DNA from: a bacterium
Lineage (GTDB): Bacteria > Patescibacteriota > Saccharimonadia > Saccharimonadales > Saccharimonadaceae
Direction: 5' to 3'
NCBI GenBank assembly: GCA_004561445.1
Contig: SFVX01000001.1
Coordinates: forward strand, 248,001-312,000
DNA: 64,000 nucleotides
Each line of letters begins with the position of its first letter. Position 1 is the stretch's first letter. A model generated the notes under the pieces. That model ran no database searches. It was not told where the DNA came from and saw only the letters and a list, made by a program, of their open reading frames with translations. The position numbers and the translations under genes were made by a program. Below, piece by piece: positions 16,383 to 25,991 of this stretch.

Positions 16383-17285
16383 TTATTTTTTACTATTTTT
16401 CTGGCGGTTTTTACGTTGGTGTTTAGCAAATTTTCGGCGTGGATTTGGAAGTTTGGCAAATAGGCGCTTGAGGGCTTTTTTAATATCGGCGCAAAAACGA
16501 TGCCAACGCGCAACTAGAAGTTCGCGACGAGCGCCAGCAAGTTGCATAATTGCCTCGCGTTTCCAGAGACAGAAACCGACCACAATGAGTGAAACGACAG
16601 CAAGAACGATTGCTTGGCCAATATTATCATTGCTAATAGAGTTACCAAGTTGATTCGTAACAACTACGCTCGGGAAGCGTCCAACAGCGGCCATAAAAAG
16701 TAATTGCCTGATTGGAAGCTTGGTTAGACCAGCGATACACATTACGACATCGTCTGGAAGAGCCGGAATTAGGAAGATGAGGAAGAAAATCATTGAGCCT
16801 TTTTCCGTAGCGAGATAGTCGAATTTATCAAGAAGTTCTTTGCTAATAAGCTTTTCAACAAGATCGCGGCCAAAACGACGCACGAGTATAAGTACGATGG
16901 CGTAACCGATAGTACTGCCAATGGTGCTTAGAAGTACACCCCACCAGCCAAAGAGGAGTCCGCCGACGAAACCGACGACATTTCCCGGAATAGGCGAGAT
17001 GACGGTTTGAGTGATTTGGAGCAAAATAAACGCAAGTGGACCCCAAATACCAAGACTAGTGATCCAGGCTTTGACAGCTTCCTGATCGACGATAAAGGTA
17101 ACAATATCGTAAATGAGGCCATGGGATTTAAAGCTCCAAGCACCTAGCCAGACTAGCGCAATAATTGTAAGAATGGCAGCCGCAAGTTGAATCTTTCCTT
17201 TTGTCGATAGTTTAGCATTAAAAATCTTAGCATAAAGAGTCGATGCTTTTTCTTTGATGCTAGATTTTTGTTGCTTTTTTGACAT
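16383..17285 (-). CDS. VTT/DedA-superfamily membrane protein (TVP38/TMEM64 family)
   Basis: 300 residues. Several membrane helices surround the VTT domain: GIWGPLAFILLQITQTVISP, then GNVVGFVGGLLFGWWGVLLS, and a later FLIFLIPALPDDVVMCIAGL segment with the conserved F-x-R/P-x-x-P-D pattern. Proteins of this superfamily are membrane scramblases or transporters. The N- and C-terminal ends are basic and cytosolic (the C-terminus is KHQRKNRQKNSKK). It lies between the pilin cassette and RNase Y. Confidence 0.82.
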   Translation of the reverse strand: MSKKQQKSSIKEKASTLYAKIFNAKLSTKGKIQLAAAILTIIALVWLGAWSFKSHGLIYDIVTFIVDQEAVKAWITSLGIWGPLAFILLQITQTVISPIPGNVVGFVGGLLFGWWGVLLSTIGSTIGYAIVLILVRRFGRDLVEKLISKELLDKFDYLATEKGSMIFFLIFLIPALPDDVVMCIAGLTKLPIRQLLFMAAVGRFPSVVVTNQLGNSISNDNIGQAIVLAVVSLIVVGFCLWKREAIMQLAGARRELLVARWHRFCADIKKALKRLFAKLPNPRRKFAKHQRKNRQKNSKK

Positions 17286-17314
17286 AAGTGAGTAGATTTA
17301 GGTTTTTCTGATGC

Positions 17315-18832
17315 TTACTTGGCGTATTCGATGGCGCGAGTTTCGCGAATAACGTTGACTTTGATGACGCCAGGATATTGCATGGTAGCTTCGATTTTGT
17401 CGGCGATATCGCGCGCGATTTTTAGAGCAGCAAGATCATCGATTTGCTTTGGCTCGACAATGACACGAATTTCGCGACCGGCGGAGATGGCGTAGGCCTT
17501 ATCGATGCCTGGGAAGCTAAGAGCGACATTTTCGAGGGCACGCATGCGCTCAGCGAAATTCTCAGCAGAGATATTGCGAGCACCTGGGCGAGCAGCAGAA
17601 ATCGCGTCGACGATTTTAACAATAATAGCTTCTGGCGTGGTTGGCTCGATGTCTTCATGGTGGGCAGAGATGGCGTGAACGACAGGCTCGCTCATACCAA
17701 ATTTCTTGGCAAGCTCAGCGCCAATCTCGGCATGTTTACCCTCAATTTTGTGCGTGACGGCTTTGCCGATGTCGTGCAAGAGCGTAGCGGTCTTGGTTAC
17801 GTTGACGTCAGCACCGATTTCTTGCGCAATCATGCCAGCAATATGCGCCATTTCAATGGAGTGCAAGAGGACGTTTTGGCCGTAACTAGTACGGAATTTG
17901 AGTTCACCCAAGAGATGGAGGAGTTCTTTTGGAATGCCAACAACACCAACTTCGCGAGCGGCATCTTCGCCGGCACGAATGACCTCTTTTTCGATTTCGC
18001 GCTCTGCTTTGGCGACGGCTTCTTCGATTGAAGATGGATTGATGCGACCGTCTTTCATGAGACGTTCAAGCGCATAACGGGCAACCTGACGGCGGATAGG
18101 ATCAAAACTACTGAGAACGACCATACCTGGAGTATCGTCAATGAGAACATCGACGCCAGTAGCGTGCTGAAGCGCCTGAATATTGCGCCCTTCCTTACCA
18201 ATGATGCGCCCCTTCATGTCGTCGTCTGGGAGCTTGAGTGAAGTAACGGTGCGATCGGCAGTAACTTCACTGCTCATACGCTCCATGGCAGTTAGTAAAA
18301 TAGACTCGGCAGTTTCGTCGGCTTGGTCGCTGAGTGCTTTTTGCTCTTTTATAACGAGCTCGGCGAGATCGTGCTTGGTCTCACGCTCGACCATTTGAAT
18401 AAGTTTGTCGCGAGCTTCGGTTTTGGAAAGGCCAGCGATTTTTTCGAGTTTTTCTTGAGCCTTAGTGCGGATTTCGCGAACTTCGTTTTTGATGTCTTCG
18501 AGCTCATCTTCTTGCTTGCGTAAGTTGTCGGATTTCTTATCGAGTTGATCGAGTTTTTTGTCGAGCAAAGTTTCGCGCTCAATTAGGCGATCTTCAGTCT
18601 TTTTGAGTTCTTTTCGGCGCTGAGTTTCTTCGCGCTGAGCCTTGTCGAGTGTTTCGGCGGCTTCATTTTTGGCTTTTAGGACGATTTCGGATGCTTCATT
18701 TTTGGCACGACGAACAAGATCGTCGGCTTTATTCTTGCCACCATTCTCACGCGATTTGTTTAGTGCAAAAATACCGCCAGCGCTGACGGCTGCGCCTGCA
18801 ACCGCCGCAATAATAACTGGAATAAAATCCAT
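17315..18832 (-). CDS. rny: Ribonuclease Y
   Basis: 505 residues. An N-terminal membrane anchor (about 3-22) is followed by a long charged coiled coil to about residue 150 (EETQRRKELKKTEDRLIERE), a KH domain with GRIIGKEGRNI near 210, and an HD domain with LLHDIGKAVTHK near 350. This is the full RNase Y architecture, a membrane-bound endonuclease that starts mRNA decay. AGAGGAAAA precedes the ATG. Confidence 0.97.
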   Translation of the reverse strand: MDFIPVIIAAVAGAAVSAGGIFALNKSRENGGKNKADDLVRRAKNEASEIVLKAKNEAAETLDKAQREETQRRKELKKTEDRLIERETLLDKKLDQLDKKSDNLRKQEDELEDIKNEVREIRTKAQEKLEKIAGLSKTEARDKLIQMVERETKHDLAELVIKEQKALSDQADETAESILLTAMERMSSEVTADRTVTSLKLPDDDMKGRIIGKEGRNIQALQHATGVDVLIDDTPGMVVLSSFDPIRRQVARYALERLMKDGRINPSSIEEAVAKAEREIEKEVIRAGEDAAREVGVVGIPKELLHLLGELKFRTSYGQNVLLHSIEMAHIAGMIAQEIGADVNVTKTATLLHDIGKAVTHKIEGKHAEIGAELAKKFGMSEPVVHAISAHHEDIEPTTPEAIIVKIVDAISAARPGARNISAENFAERMRALENVALSFPGIDKAYAISAGREIRVIVEPKQIDDLAALKIARDIADKIEATMQYPGVIKVNVIRETRAIEYAK

Positions 18833-18920
18833 TTTTCCTCTTTTCTATGCTATAAAAAATTTATCAATGATTAATAACTATAATTCCCCCTTTTAGTATA
18901 GCATGGAAGAGACCGCGTGG

Positions 18921-19253
18921 CTATTTTTTAGGTTTTGAAATGTTGGCAGGACGGCCATATTCTGGCATGATGAGCGGTTTTTGGGCGCCATTTTGGTCGT
19001 AGAGCGGAATATTTAGCTGATCAGCGAGCGTATTGACGACAGTAGCGCCGATGCGAAGCCCAGTAAAGCTACCGGGACCAGCAAAAAAGTGGATCTCGGT
19101 AAGATCTTGCCAGTCTTTACCCTGCTCTTGAAGTTTTTCGTGAATAAAAGTGAAGATTTCTTTGGCGAGAGTGCGACCAGACTCCCATTCGTAATGTTTG
19201 TCGTCCAGCTCGAGAATTGTAGTAGAGCTAGAAGTGTCTAGATACATTCTCAT
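18921..19253 (-). CDS. tsaB: TsaB, compact form, partner in t6A37 tRNA modification
   Basis: 110 residues, about half the usual length. The N-terminal half of the ASKHA fold is clear: MRMYLDTSSSTT, then HFFAGPGSFTGLRIG, the most conserved TsaB motif. The protein then goes straight to a short end (PEYGRPANISKPKK) that resembles a TsaB C-terminus, so the middle domain is missing. TsaB partners TsaD and TsaE. The start overlaps the tsaE stop (ATGA). Confidence 0.88.
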   Translation of the reverse strand: MRMYLDTSSSTTILELDDKHYEWESGRTLAKEIFTFIHEKLQEQGKDWQDLTEIHFFAGPGSFTGLRIGATVVNTLADQLNIPLYDQNGAQKPLIMPEYGRPANISKPKK

Positions 19254-19678
19254 TTTTTACTCTCCTCGATGGTTAGCTCGCGAGTGTTTTCGTCGATATA
19301 TGTGATAGTGATTCTTGCGCGAGATTCAGGCAAAATAGCCTGAATACTTTGCCCCCACTCGACGACAGTAACAGACGAGTCGGCCTCGACCGCCTCGGCG
19401 AGATCTTCAGACATGAGGCCTGGATCTGCGATGCGATAGAAATCAAAATGAGTCAAAATACAGCCTTTGCCGGAGTAGCTTCTTGAAATCGTGAAAGATG
19501 GTGAACTAAGCTCATCCTCGACGCCTAGGCCTTTGGCGAGACCACGCGTAAATGTAGTTTTGCCAGCACCAACGTCACCTAAAAGCTCAATAACATAGGG
19601 AAAGTTTTTTTGTTGCAAAAGCTTGGCGCCATATTCCTCGCCGACTTTTTGCATTTCTTTCTCTGATTTGATTAGCAT
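19250..19678 (-). CDS. tsaE: TsaE, ATPase for t6A37 tRNA modification
   Basis: 142 residues with Walker A GDVGAGKTTF near 37, the conserved SPSFTISRSY, HFDFYRI and VEWGQ motifs. TsaE binds TsaB-TsaD and drives the t6A cycle. It overlaps the end of comEC by a few codons and the start of tsaB by four bases, so comEC, tsaE and tsaB form one transcription unit. Confidence 0.95.
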   Translation of the reverse strand: MLIKSEKEMQKVGEEYGAKLLQQKNFPYVIELLGDVGAGKTTFTRGLAKGLGVEDELSSPSFTISRSYSGKGCILTHFDFYRIADPGLMSEDLAEAVEADSSVTVVEWGQSIQAILPESRARITITYIDENTRELTIEESKK

Positions 19679-21189
19679 GTATATATTTTACCATTTTTCT
19701 CACTTTTTTCCAGTTCTGGGACGGATCTAAAACTAAAGTTCGACCGTCTTTTAATTATTAAAATTACGATAATTAGTATTGGGTAGGCCATAAAAATGAT
19801 AGGAGTTTGTTTTAATTTCATTGTCGCCCATGGAATCTGAGCAAGTTTCTCGATGATTTGGATATGAAGACCCAGCAGTATGCTTACTGGAATGACAATT
19901 AGCTGAGGGAGAAAATTTGCGAGTTTTGAGAGCCCTGCAAAAAGGCTTAACGTCATTGCGATAGCTATAGTTGGCGAAATTAGAAGATTAGCGACAATGC
20001 CGAGAATTGAAAATTCACCGTATGAATATATCAATACCGGCAAGCATAGAATTTGAGCCGAAGTGGACTGAATAACGGTGCTGGCTAGAAATCCTGGCAC
20101 TTTTTTATCGAAGAAATATCTTGTTAGAATTGGCGCAACAATAAGAATACCAATGTAGGACAAAAACGAAAGTTGCCAAGCTAGGTTAGAAATGTAACTT
20201 GGATTAATGAGCAAGCTGATAGCGGCAGCGTAAATGACTATCCTGCCCGGATGAAAACGTCGGCCAAAATATCATGCGATGAGCGAAAGCGCCGTAACGA
20301 TACCAGCGCGCGCAAGACTGGGCGAAAAGCCAGCGATTGCGACGAAAGCCACCAAAAATATTAGCGAACCCAGCAATGCGCAAAGTCGCGAAATCTTTTT
20401 AAGATGCTTCTTGGCAAAATTTATCAGCACACCTAAATGAAAACCAGAAGCCACAACGGCATGCGTCATGCCGATACGCTTGAGACTGTCCGTAAAATCT
20501 TCAGTCATTTTGCCCTTTTCGCCAACAAGATAGCCGAGAGCAAGATTGCTCTTTTTATCATCATTTATAGTGCTTCTTAGTGCGCTTGAAAATGTCGATC
20601 TTGCCTGCTCGGCGTAATCTGGAGGCGAAGGTTTACCACAAGAAACGATTTTTGGGCGATATAAAAATCCTACATAGTCACCAAAACCACTTTTGAGTAT
20701 GCCTTCAAGAACGACAATATCGGAACGTGAAATATCTTCCGGAACGTCACTTACCATGGCATAAACTTGACTTTTCAAAGTGTTTTTGCTATAATTAAAT
20801 GATATATTGCTTATCGTAATCCGGTAGGTACCATTCTTTTTGACAACATCTTGCGAAACTACACCGCTAACTGCGACTTTTTGGTCTATAAATTGTAAAA
20901 CCTTTTGTTCGTCTAGATCTACCTGAACGCACACAAGATAAAGCACCGAAAAACCAAGCAAGAACACCAGATTAAAACGAAAAATACGTAAAACAATGGA
21001 AGCGATTGTAATTAGACTAAAAATAATTAATAGATTTTTAAGGCTAAATAGTTCGAATTTTCAGACAATAGCGCAAGCCACTACTCCGAGCGCAAAAGCA
21101 ATCGGTAACACTGAATAATGGATGTCCTTAAACTTTAAATGTCTTCACATACGGTTAATTATGGCTATTATTTGGCTAAATAAAAGCAT
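19672..21189 (-). pseudogene. comEC: ComEC competence channel, frame interrupted by three UGA codons
   Basis: One frame of 506 codons from ATG 21187-21189 to TAA 19672-19674 encodes the ComEC/Rec2 membrane channel that imports single-stranded DNA. Clear parts are the OB-like N-terminal region, GMTHAVVASGFHLGVL, the SPSLARAGIV motif, LINPSYISNLAWQLSFLS and the C-terminal helices. There is no beta-lactamase domain. The frame contains UGA at 21145-21147, 21061-21063 and 20272-20274, but no UAA, UAG or frameshift. Local contexts are NRM*RHLKF, CAIV*KFEL and SLIA*YFGRR, where Trp or Gly would fit. Two other Trp codons in the gene are UGG. It is either a recent pseudogene or a read-through gene; the intact remainder favours the latter but does not prove it. 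Confidence 0.75.
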
Positions 21190-21220
21190 AAGTGTAATGT
21201 TTTGGTATAAAATATAGATT

Positions 21221-23119
21221 ATGATGACAAAACTTAAGGCTCTTTTTGACAAAAAAGGACCCCTAGGCTCTTATGGTAGCTTCGTACTTAGGTCCTTAAC
21301 GGGTCTATTTTTAGCTGCATTGTTTTTGACCTGGTTCTTGGAGTATAGATATTTTATTAACAATACGTTTAGAGCATGGGATTTCTTATATGGCTCTCCA
21401 GTAGTTTTTCTATATAATGCTCTGATTCTATTCTTCTGCATGGCGCTTATTTGGGTAATTACACACCGGCTCGGCGTAACAATTGGCGCAACTTGGATAA
21501 CGCTAATCATTATCACTTATATTCATATCAACAAATTTAACTCACGCGAGACGCCGCTTTTGCCGGAAGATTTTGCACTTGCAGATCAGGCTTCTACCCT
21601 GACGGATTTTATCGATATTGGTGGATTAATGCGACTGATTGGCGCAATTTTATTAGTGATAATCCTTACTATTTTGTTCGAAATATTTTTAGCAAAGAAG
21701 TTAAATTTAGTTTATAAAAGCTCAGCAAAAAAGATATTGAAGCGCAACATGATTGCTCCGCGCGTCTTTTTAGGAATCATTGCTATTTTCGCAATTATGT
21801 CTTCTACGGCATTTGCGCGACATAATAATGGTGAGCGTTATGAGGCGACTTTCCTTGGTACGCGCTTTACGGCCTGGAACCAAAACACGAATTATAGCGA
21901 CAATGGCTTCATTTTGGGTTTTTTGTATAATTTGCAAAAACTAAAAGTTTCGGAACCGGAGGGATATTCCGAATCTGCAATCGCAGATATTAAGCAACAA
22001 TATACAGATTTGGCCGAAAAAGAAAATAAAAATCGCATCGATCCAAGCGAAGACGATGTTAGTGTAGTCGTAATTCTGAACGAATCTTTTTATGATCCGT
22101 CCGTTAGTTTTAATGGAAAATCTTTCACGGATTATTACCAACATGACGGCGGAGATATTACGCCAAACCTGCATCGCATCGAGTCGCAATATCCACATGG
22201 GCACATGTATTCATTGGATTACGGAGGCGGTACGGCGAATATAGAATTTGAAGCCTTCACGAGCCTGACTAATTTCTGGATTAATGCCGTGCCATACACT
22301 TCACTAGTACCAAAAGCTGGCGAAATTCCATCAGTGGCGCGTACGTTCAAAGATAAGAACTATCTCACAACCGCAATTCATCCATATAACGGCGGTATGT
22401 ATAAGCGAAATATTTCACTCGAGAATGAAGGGTTTGATACTTTCATCACCGAAAAAGAGATGAAATACACCGATACCGATAGTAGTAACGACTACATCAA
22501 TGACAATTCTGCCTATAAACAGACACTCGATGTATTAAAATCTTCAGACAGAAACCAAATGATTGGCCTAATCACGATGCAAAATCATACACCGTATCTT
22601 ACTGATGGCTACGCATCGCTAGATTTTCCAGTCACTAATACTAACCTTGATGAAGACCATAAGAAGTCGATTACCGCCTACTATCAGAGCTTGCATTTGT
22701 CGGATCAGTATTTGGGCGAGTTTATCGATGAACTAAATAAGCTCGATAAGAAAGTCGTCGTACTATTCTTTGGTGATCACTCAGCAGGATTATTCGACCT
22801 TACAAATAGTAATGTCGAGAAGTCTGTGCGTGATTTGTCGCGAGTGACACCGTACTTCCTATATGCAAATTACGACAATGCCTTTGAATCACGCGATTTG
22901 CCGACTACGACGCCAAACTGCATGATGAATACGCTTTATAATCAACTTGGCTGGCAAAAAGATGCGCAGTATTATCTGATTGATCAGGTTTGCGCCGAAG
23001 AACCGATATTAACTAATGCTTATCTCGAAGATCGCGAACTTAGCAAAGCGCTTGTTTTGAAAAAATATGAACTGTTGACTTACGACATCTTAAGCGGCAA
23101 GCAGTACTGGAAGAATTAA
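21221..23119 (+). CDS. LTA-synthase-like sulfatase-fold phosphotransferase
   Basis: 632 residues. Five N-terminal membrane helices (to about 215) are followed by an extracellular sulfatase-fold domain. Visible site residues are LNESFYDP (metal-binding Glu), YGGGTANIEFEAF with the catalytic Thr, HPYNGGMYKRN, and FGDHSAG near the end. Such enzymes transfer glycerol-phosphate or other phospho-groups from lipids to surface polymers. A TAAAAT box (21208-21213) ends seven bases before the ATG, suggesting a leaderless mRNA; ATG 21224 is an alternative. It is divergent from comEC with 31 bp between starts. The exact polymer is unknown. Confidence 0.85.
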   Translation: MMTKLKALFDKKGPLGSYGSFVLRSLTGLFLAALFLTWFLEYRYFINNTFRAWDFLYGSPVVFLYNALILFFCMALIWVITHRLGVTIGATWITLIIITYIHINKFNSRETPLLPEDFALADQASTLTDFIDIGGLMRLIGAILLVIILTILFEIFLAKKLNLVYKSSAKKILKRNMIAPRVFLGIIAIFAIMSSTAFARHNNGERYEATFLGTRFTAWNQNTNYSDNGFILGFLYNLQKLKVSEPEGYSESAIADIKQQYTDLAEKENKNRIDPSEDDVSVVVILNESFYDPSVSFNGKSFTDYYQHDGGDITPNLHRIESQYPHGHMYSLDYGGGTANIEFEAFTSLTNFWINAVPYTSLVPKAGEIPSVARTFKDKNYLTTAIHPYNGGMYKRNISLENEGFDTFITEKEMKYTDTDSSNDYINDNSAYKQTLDVLKSSDRNQMIGLITMQNHTPYLTDGYASLDFPVTNTNLDEDHKKSITAYYQSLHLSDQYLGEFIDELNKLDKKVVVLFFGDHSAGLFDLTNSNVEKSVRDLSRVTPYFLYANYDNAFESRDLPTTTPNCMMNTLYNQLGWQKDAQYYLIDQVCAEEPILTNAYLEDRELSKALVLKKYELLTYDILSGKQYWKN

Positions 23120-23147
23120 AAAAGTCCCCCTTTTAAGGGGGGGCTTT
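23118..23147. terminator. Terminator between the LTA-synthase-like gene and metG
   Basis: AAGTCCCCC and GGGGGGGCTT form a stem around TTTTAA, with A and T runs on the outside. The two genes are convergent and share it. Confidence 0.85.
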
Positions 23148-24559
23148 TATCCGCGCGGGAAGAGTGGAGTGCTTGGCGGCAGGATTTGAGCGGCCGTGAA
23201 AACGTCCTGAATCTTTTTTGCTGTAGTTGGGATGAAGATTTCGAGCATTTGACTGACGGCGAGCAGCTGCGACGCAATATCTTTTAGCACAGATTTTGCT
23301 TTTGCTGGATCGGTTTTAGCGAGTTCCCAAGGTTTAGCGGCATCGATTTGACGATTGAGATCCTGAACTTTACTCCAAGCATAGTCGAAAGCAACATTGA
23401 AGGCATAGGCATCCATGTGCTTTTTGAACTCATCATCTAAATCTACGGCTAGAGGCTTAAGATTAGCAATTTCGTTCTTTTTACAAAGAGTTGCGAGGCG
23501 CTGGACGAGATTACCGAGATCGTTTGCGAGCTCATTGTATGAAGCTTCATATTTTTCCCAGGTAAAGTCCGCATCGTCAGTAGTTGGAGCATGACGCAAG
23601 AAGTAGTAACGGAAAGGGTCGAGGCCGTGCTTGCTCAGAATTTCTTCTGGCGCGATAACGTTGCCGATAGATTTTGACATTTTTTCGCCATTGACGGTAA
23701 TGAACCCGTGAACAAGAAGATTCTTAGGCAACGGAAGTCCAAGGCCCAGCAGAATAGTTGGCCAGATACCAGCATGAAAGCGTAAGATATCTTTGCCGAC
23801 TACCTGCGTGTGAGCTGGCCAGTCCATCGAAATGTCTTCATCCGGATAGCCTAGTACGGTAATGTAGTTGGCGAGCGCATCAATCCAAACATACATAACC
23901 TGATCGTCGTCATCTGGCACCGGTACACCCCAAGAAACTTGACTCTTTGGACGCGAGATCGAGACGTCTGGCATGTCAGCAAGAAGATTCAAGAACTCCT
24001 TCTTGCGGAAAGCTGGCGTGATTTTAAGAGCGTCAGTTTCGATGGCTTCACGAATTTGATCTTTATAATCGGCGATGCGGAGGTAATAATTTTCTTCACT
24101 GAGCTTTACATAAGGTTTTTTGTGGTCTGGGCAAATGCCACTATTTTCGTCATGTTCTTTATCTGTTACAAAAGCTTCGCAGCCCTCACAATACCAGCCC
24201 TCGTAGCTGTCTTTATAGATATGATCTTTGAGGCGACGCCAAATTTCTTGACAGCGGCGCTCATGATCTGGATTAGTAGTGCGAATAAAATCTGTGTATT
24301 CAACACCGAGCGAAGCAATAAAATCTTGGAACTTCTTAGAGTTTTGGTCAGTAAATTCCTGCGTAGAAATACCAGCTTCGGCGGCTTTTTTGAAAATTTT
24401 GTTACCATGTTCATCGGTGCCAGCCTGGAAGCGGACTTTTTGACCTTGAGACATCATATAGCGGCGCAAAGTGTCCGCAAGCAAGTAGTCCATAGCGTGG
24501 CCAAGGTGCGGATTACCATTGACGTATGGGATAGCTGTTGTAATATATGATTCTTTCAT
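23147..24559 (-). CDS. metG: Methionyl-tRNA synthetase
   Basis: 470 residues, a class I synthetase. The HIGH motif is NPHLGHAMDY, the zinc-binding insertion is CEGCEAFV plus CPDHKKPY, and the KMSKS motif is GEKMSKSIGN. The C-terminal tRNA-binding (EMAP-like) domain found in many bacterial MetRS is absent, consistent with genome reduction. A TATAAT box ends seven bases before the ATG, so the mRNA is probably leaderless. Confidence 0.96.
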   Translation of the reverse strand: MKESYITTAIPYVNGNPHLGHAMDYLLADTLRRYMMSQGQKVRFQAGTDEHGNKIFKKAAEAGISTQEFTDQNSKKFQDFIASLGVEYTDFIRTTNPDHERRCQEIWRRLKDHIYKDSYEGWYCEGCEAFVTDKEHDENSGICPDHKKPYVKLSEENYYLRIADYKDQIREAIETDALKITPAFRKKEFLNLLADMPDVSISRPKSQVSWGVPVPDDDDQVMYVWIDALANYITVLGYPDEDISMDWPAHTQVVGKDILRFHAGIWPTILLGLGLPLPKNLLVHGFITVNGEKMSKSIGNVIAPEEILSKHGLDPFRYYFLRHAPTTDDADFTWEKYEASYNELANDLGNLVQRLATLCKKNEIANLKPLAVDLDDEFKKHMDAYAFNVAFDYAWSKVQDLNRQIDAAKPWELAKTDPAKAKSVLKDIASQLLAVSQMLEIFIPTTAKKIQDVFTAAQILPPSTPLFPRG

Positions 24560-24591
24560 GTCAATTATTATACCATTTTAAGATACGCAGC

Positions 24592-24627
24592 CAAAACAAA
24601 AGCGACTTCGTTTTGCGCGAAGCCGCC
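24592..24627 (-). terminator. Terminator of the tail-anchored protein gene
   Basis: GCGGCTTCG and CGAAGTCGC (minus strand) form a stem around a seven-base loop, followed by TTTTGTTTT. Confidence 0.85.
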
Positions 24628-24644
24628 TAAGATTTTAGTGTTTT

Positions 24645-25169
24645 TTATTGAAGCGCGAAGATGATGGTAATAATAATACCGATTACAACGACGCAACCAA
24701 TACTAGCCATAATAATAACACCAGTACTGTCTTTTGGCTTGACGGCATTGAGAGCCTTCATGGCATTCTCTTGCATTTTTGCAGTGGAATTTGCAATTGC
24801 GACAGAAGATTTTGAAGCGGTTGCTTCGCTATCAATCGTAAATTCTTCTTCCTCTTTCTTGGCTGGCGGCATCGGAGACGAAAATGGATCAGTATCGCCA
24901 ATGGGAACATTTTGAGAAACATCAGATGCAGGCGCCGAAGGAGTAGGATTAACACTAGGACCACCGGCAAGACTCATGTCAGGATTTTCTTTTAGCTGTT
25001 GCTGAAGTTCCTCGTTGGTAGTAGGAGTGTTGTCGAGGTTGATTTTGTTGACGTCAAAAGAAGTTTCGGTCTCTCCGCCCTGCCCAGCAGAAGCTTCGAC
25101 GGCGGCATTAATCGCATCCATATCGAGGCCGTTTGGGGCTTGATTCACGCTTTGATTGTTTGGATCCAT
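24645..25169 (-). CDS. Tail-anchored protein with long disordered region
   Basis: 174 residues. The first 150 or so are polar and low in complexity (Asn, Pro, Ser, Glu; for example PPAKKEEEEFTID), and a single strong hydrophobic helix closes the protein (GVIIMASIGCVVVIGIIITI). This is the layout of a C-tail-anchored protein with a cytosolic disordered arm. No family is recognised. TTGGAGC lies upstream of the ATG, and the gene has its own terminator. Confidence 0.65.
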   Translation of the reverse strand: MDPNNQSVNQAPNGLDMDAINAAVEASAGQGGETETSFDVNKINLDNTPTTNEELQQQLKENPDMSLAGGPSVNPTPSAPASDVSQNVPIGDTDPFSSPMPPAKKEEEEFTIDSEATASKSSVAIANSTAKMQENAMKALNAVKPKDSTGVIIMASIGCVVVIGIIITIIFALQ

Positions 25170-25217
25170 ATTTTATTAGCTCCAAAAAATTATCTATTTA
25201 TATCTCTTACGCTTATT

Positions 25218-25988
25218 CTAAGATTTTTTGATAGATTTTTCAAGTTTACACCAGTCTTCAATGCTGAGATCGGCTGGACGAGCATTTGGATTTATGTCAT
25301 GCTCGGCAAAAAGTGCAAGAACCTGTTCTTTAGGCAAACGGAGACTCATAGACAAATTCGAAACAAGTTTTTTGCGTGGCGCAACAAAACCTAGTTTAAT
25401 GAGCGCCATAGTAGATTCGGACGCAAGTGGCGTTTCGTAAGGCTCAAGAATGACAATTTGACTATCTACTTTTGGTGGCGGCGTAAAGAACTCACGGTCA
25501 ACAACTGGACCGAGAATAACATCGGCGTAAATTTGCGCACTGAGCCCAAGAATGGAATATTCCCCCTCCGTAGCTGCAAGGCGCTCGGCGACTTCTTTTT
25601 GAATTAATAGAACAATTTTGCGTGGTTTATGCTCGGCGTGTAAGAATTTTTGAATGATTGGCGAGGTGATATAATATGGAATGTTTCCTGCTACAACATA
25701 ATTTTCTGGTAAGTCAAGCGATGCTAAATCGACAGAAAGGACATCCTGGTTAATGACTTCAAGATTTTTGCCAGGAAAAGATTTTGGTAGGTTTTCGGCT
25801 AGACGCTGATCGAATTCGATTGAGATAACCTTCTCAAAATTTTTGAGCAAAGTTGATGTAAGCGTGCCTAAGCCTGGGCCGATTTCGACAGCAACATTCG
25901 TGTCCGGATATAGCGCGAAATCTGCAATGTCCTGCAGAATTTCACGATCTTTGAGCCAGTGTTGTCCGAGAGATTTGTTATTTTTCAT
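25218..25988 (-). CDS. rsmA: 16S rRNA (adenine1518/1519-N6)-dimethyltransferase KsgA
   Basis: 256 residues. SLGQHWLKD at the N-terminus, the SAM-binding motif VEIGPGLGTLT and the catalytic NIPYY motif identify the KsgA/RsmA family. It dimethylates two adenines near the 3' end of 16S rRNA during small-subunit maturation. The start lies three bases after the stop of the upstream wall-enzyme gene, so the two are cotranscribed. Confidence 0.95.
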   Translation of the reverse strand: MKNNKSLGQHWLKDREILQDIADFALYPDTNVAVEIGPGLGTLTSTLLKNFEKVISIEFDQRLAENLPKSFPGKNLEVINQDVLSVDLASLDLPENYVVAGNIPYYITSPIIQKFLHAEHKPRKIVLLIQKEVAERLAATEGEYSILGLSAQIYADVILGPVVDREFFTPPPKVDSQIVILEPYETPLASESTMALIKLGFVAPRKKLVSNLSMSLRLPKEQVLALFAEHDINPNARPADLSIEDWCKLEKSIKKS

Positions 25989-25991
25989 AGT

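Noticed and set aside
19672..21189. Selenocysteine at the UGA codons
   Set aside because: None of the sites is a known redox position and no SECIS-like hairpin was seen just downstream.
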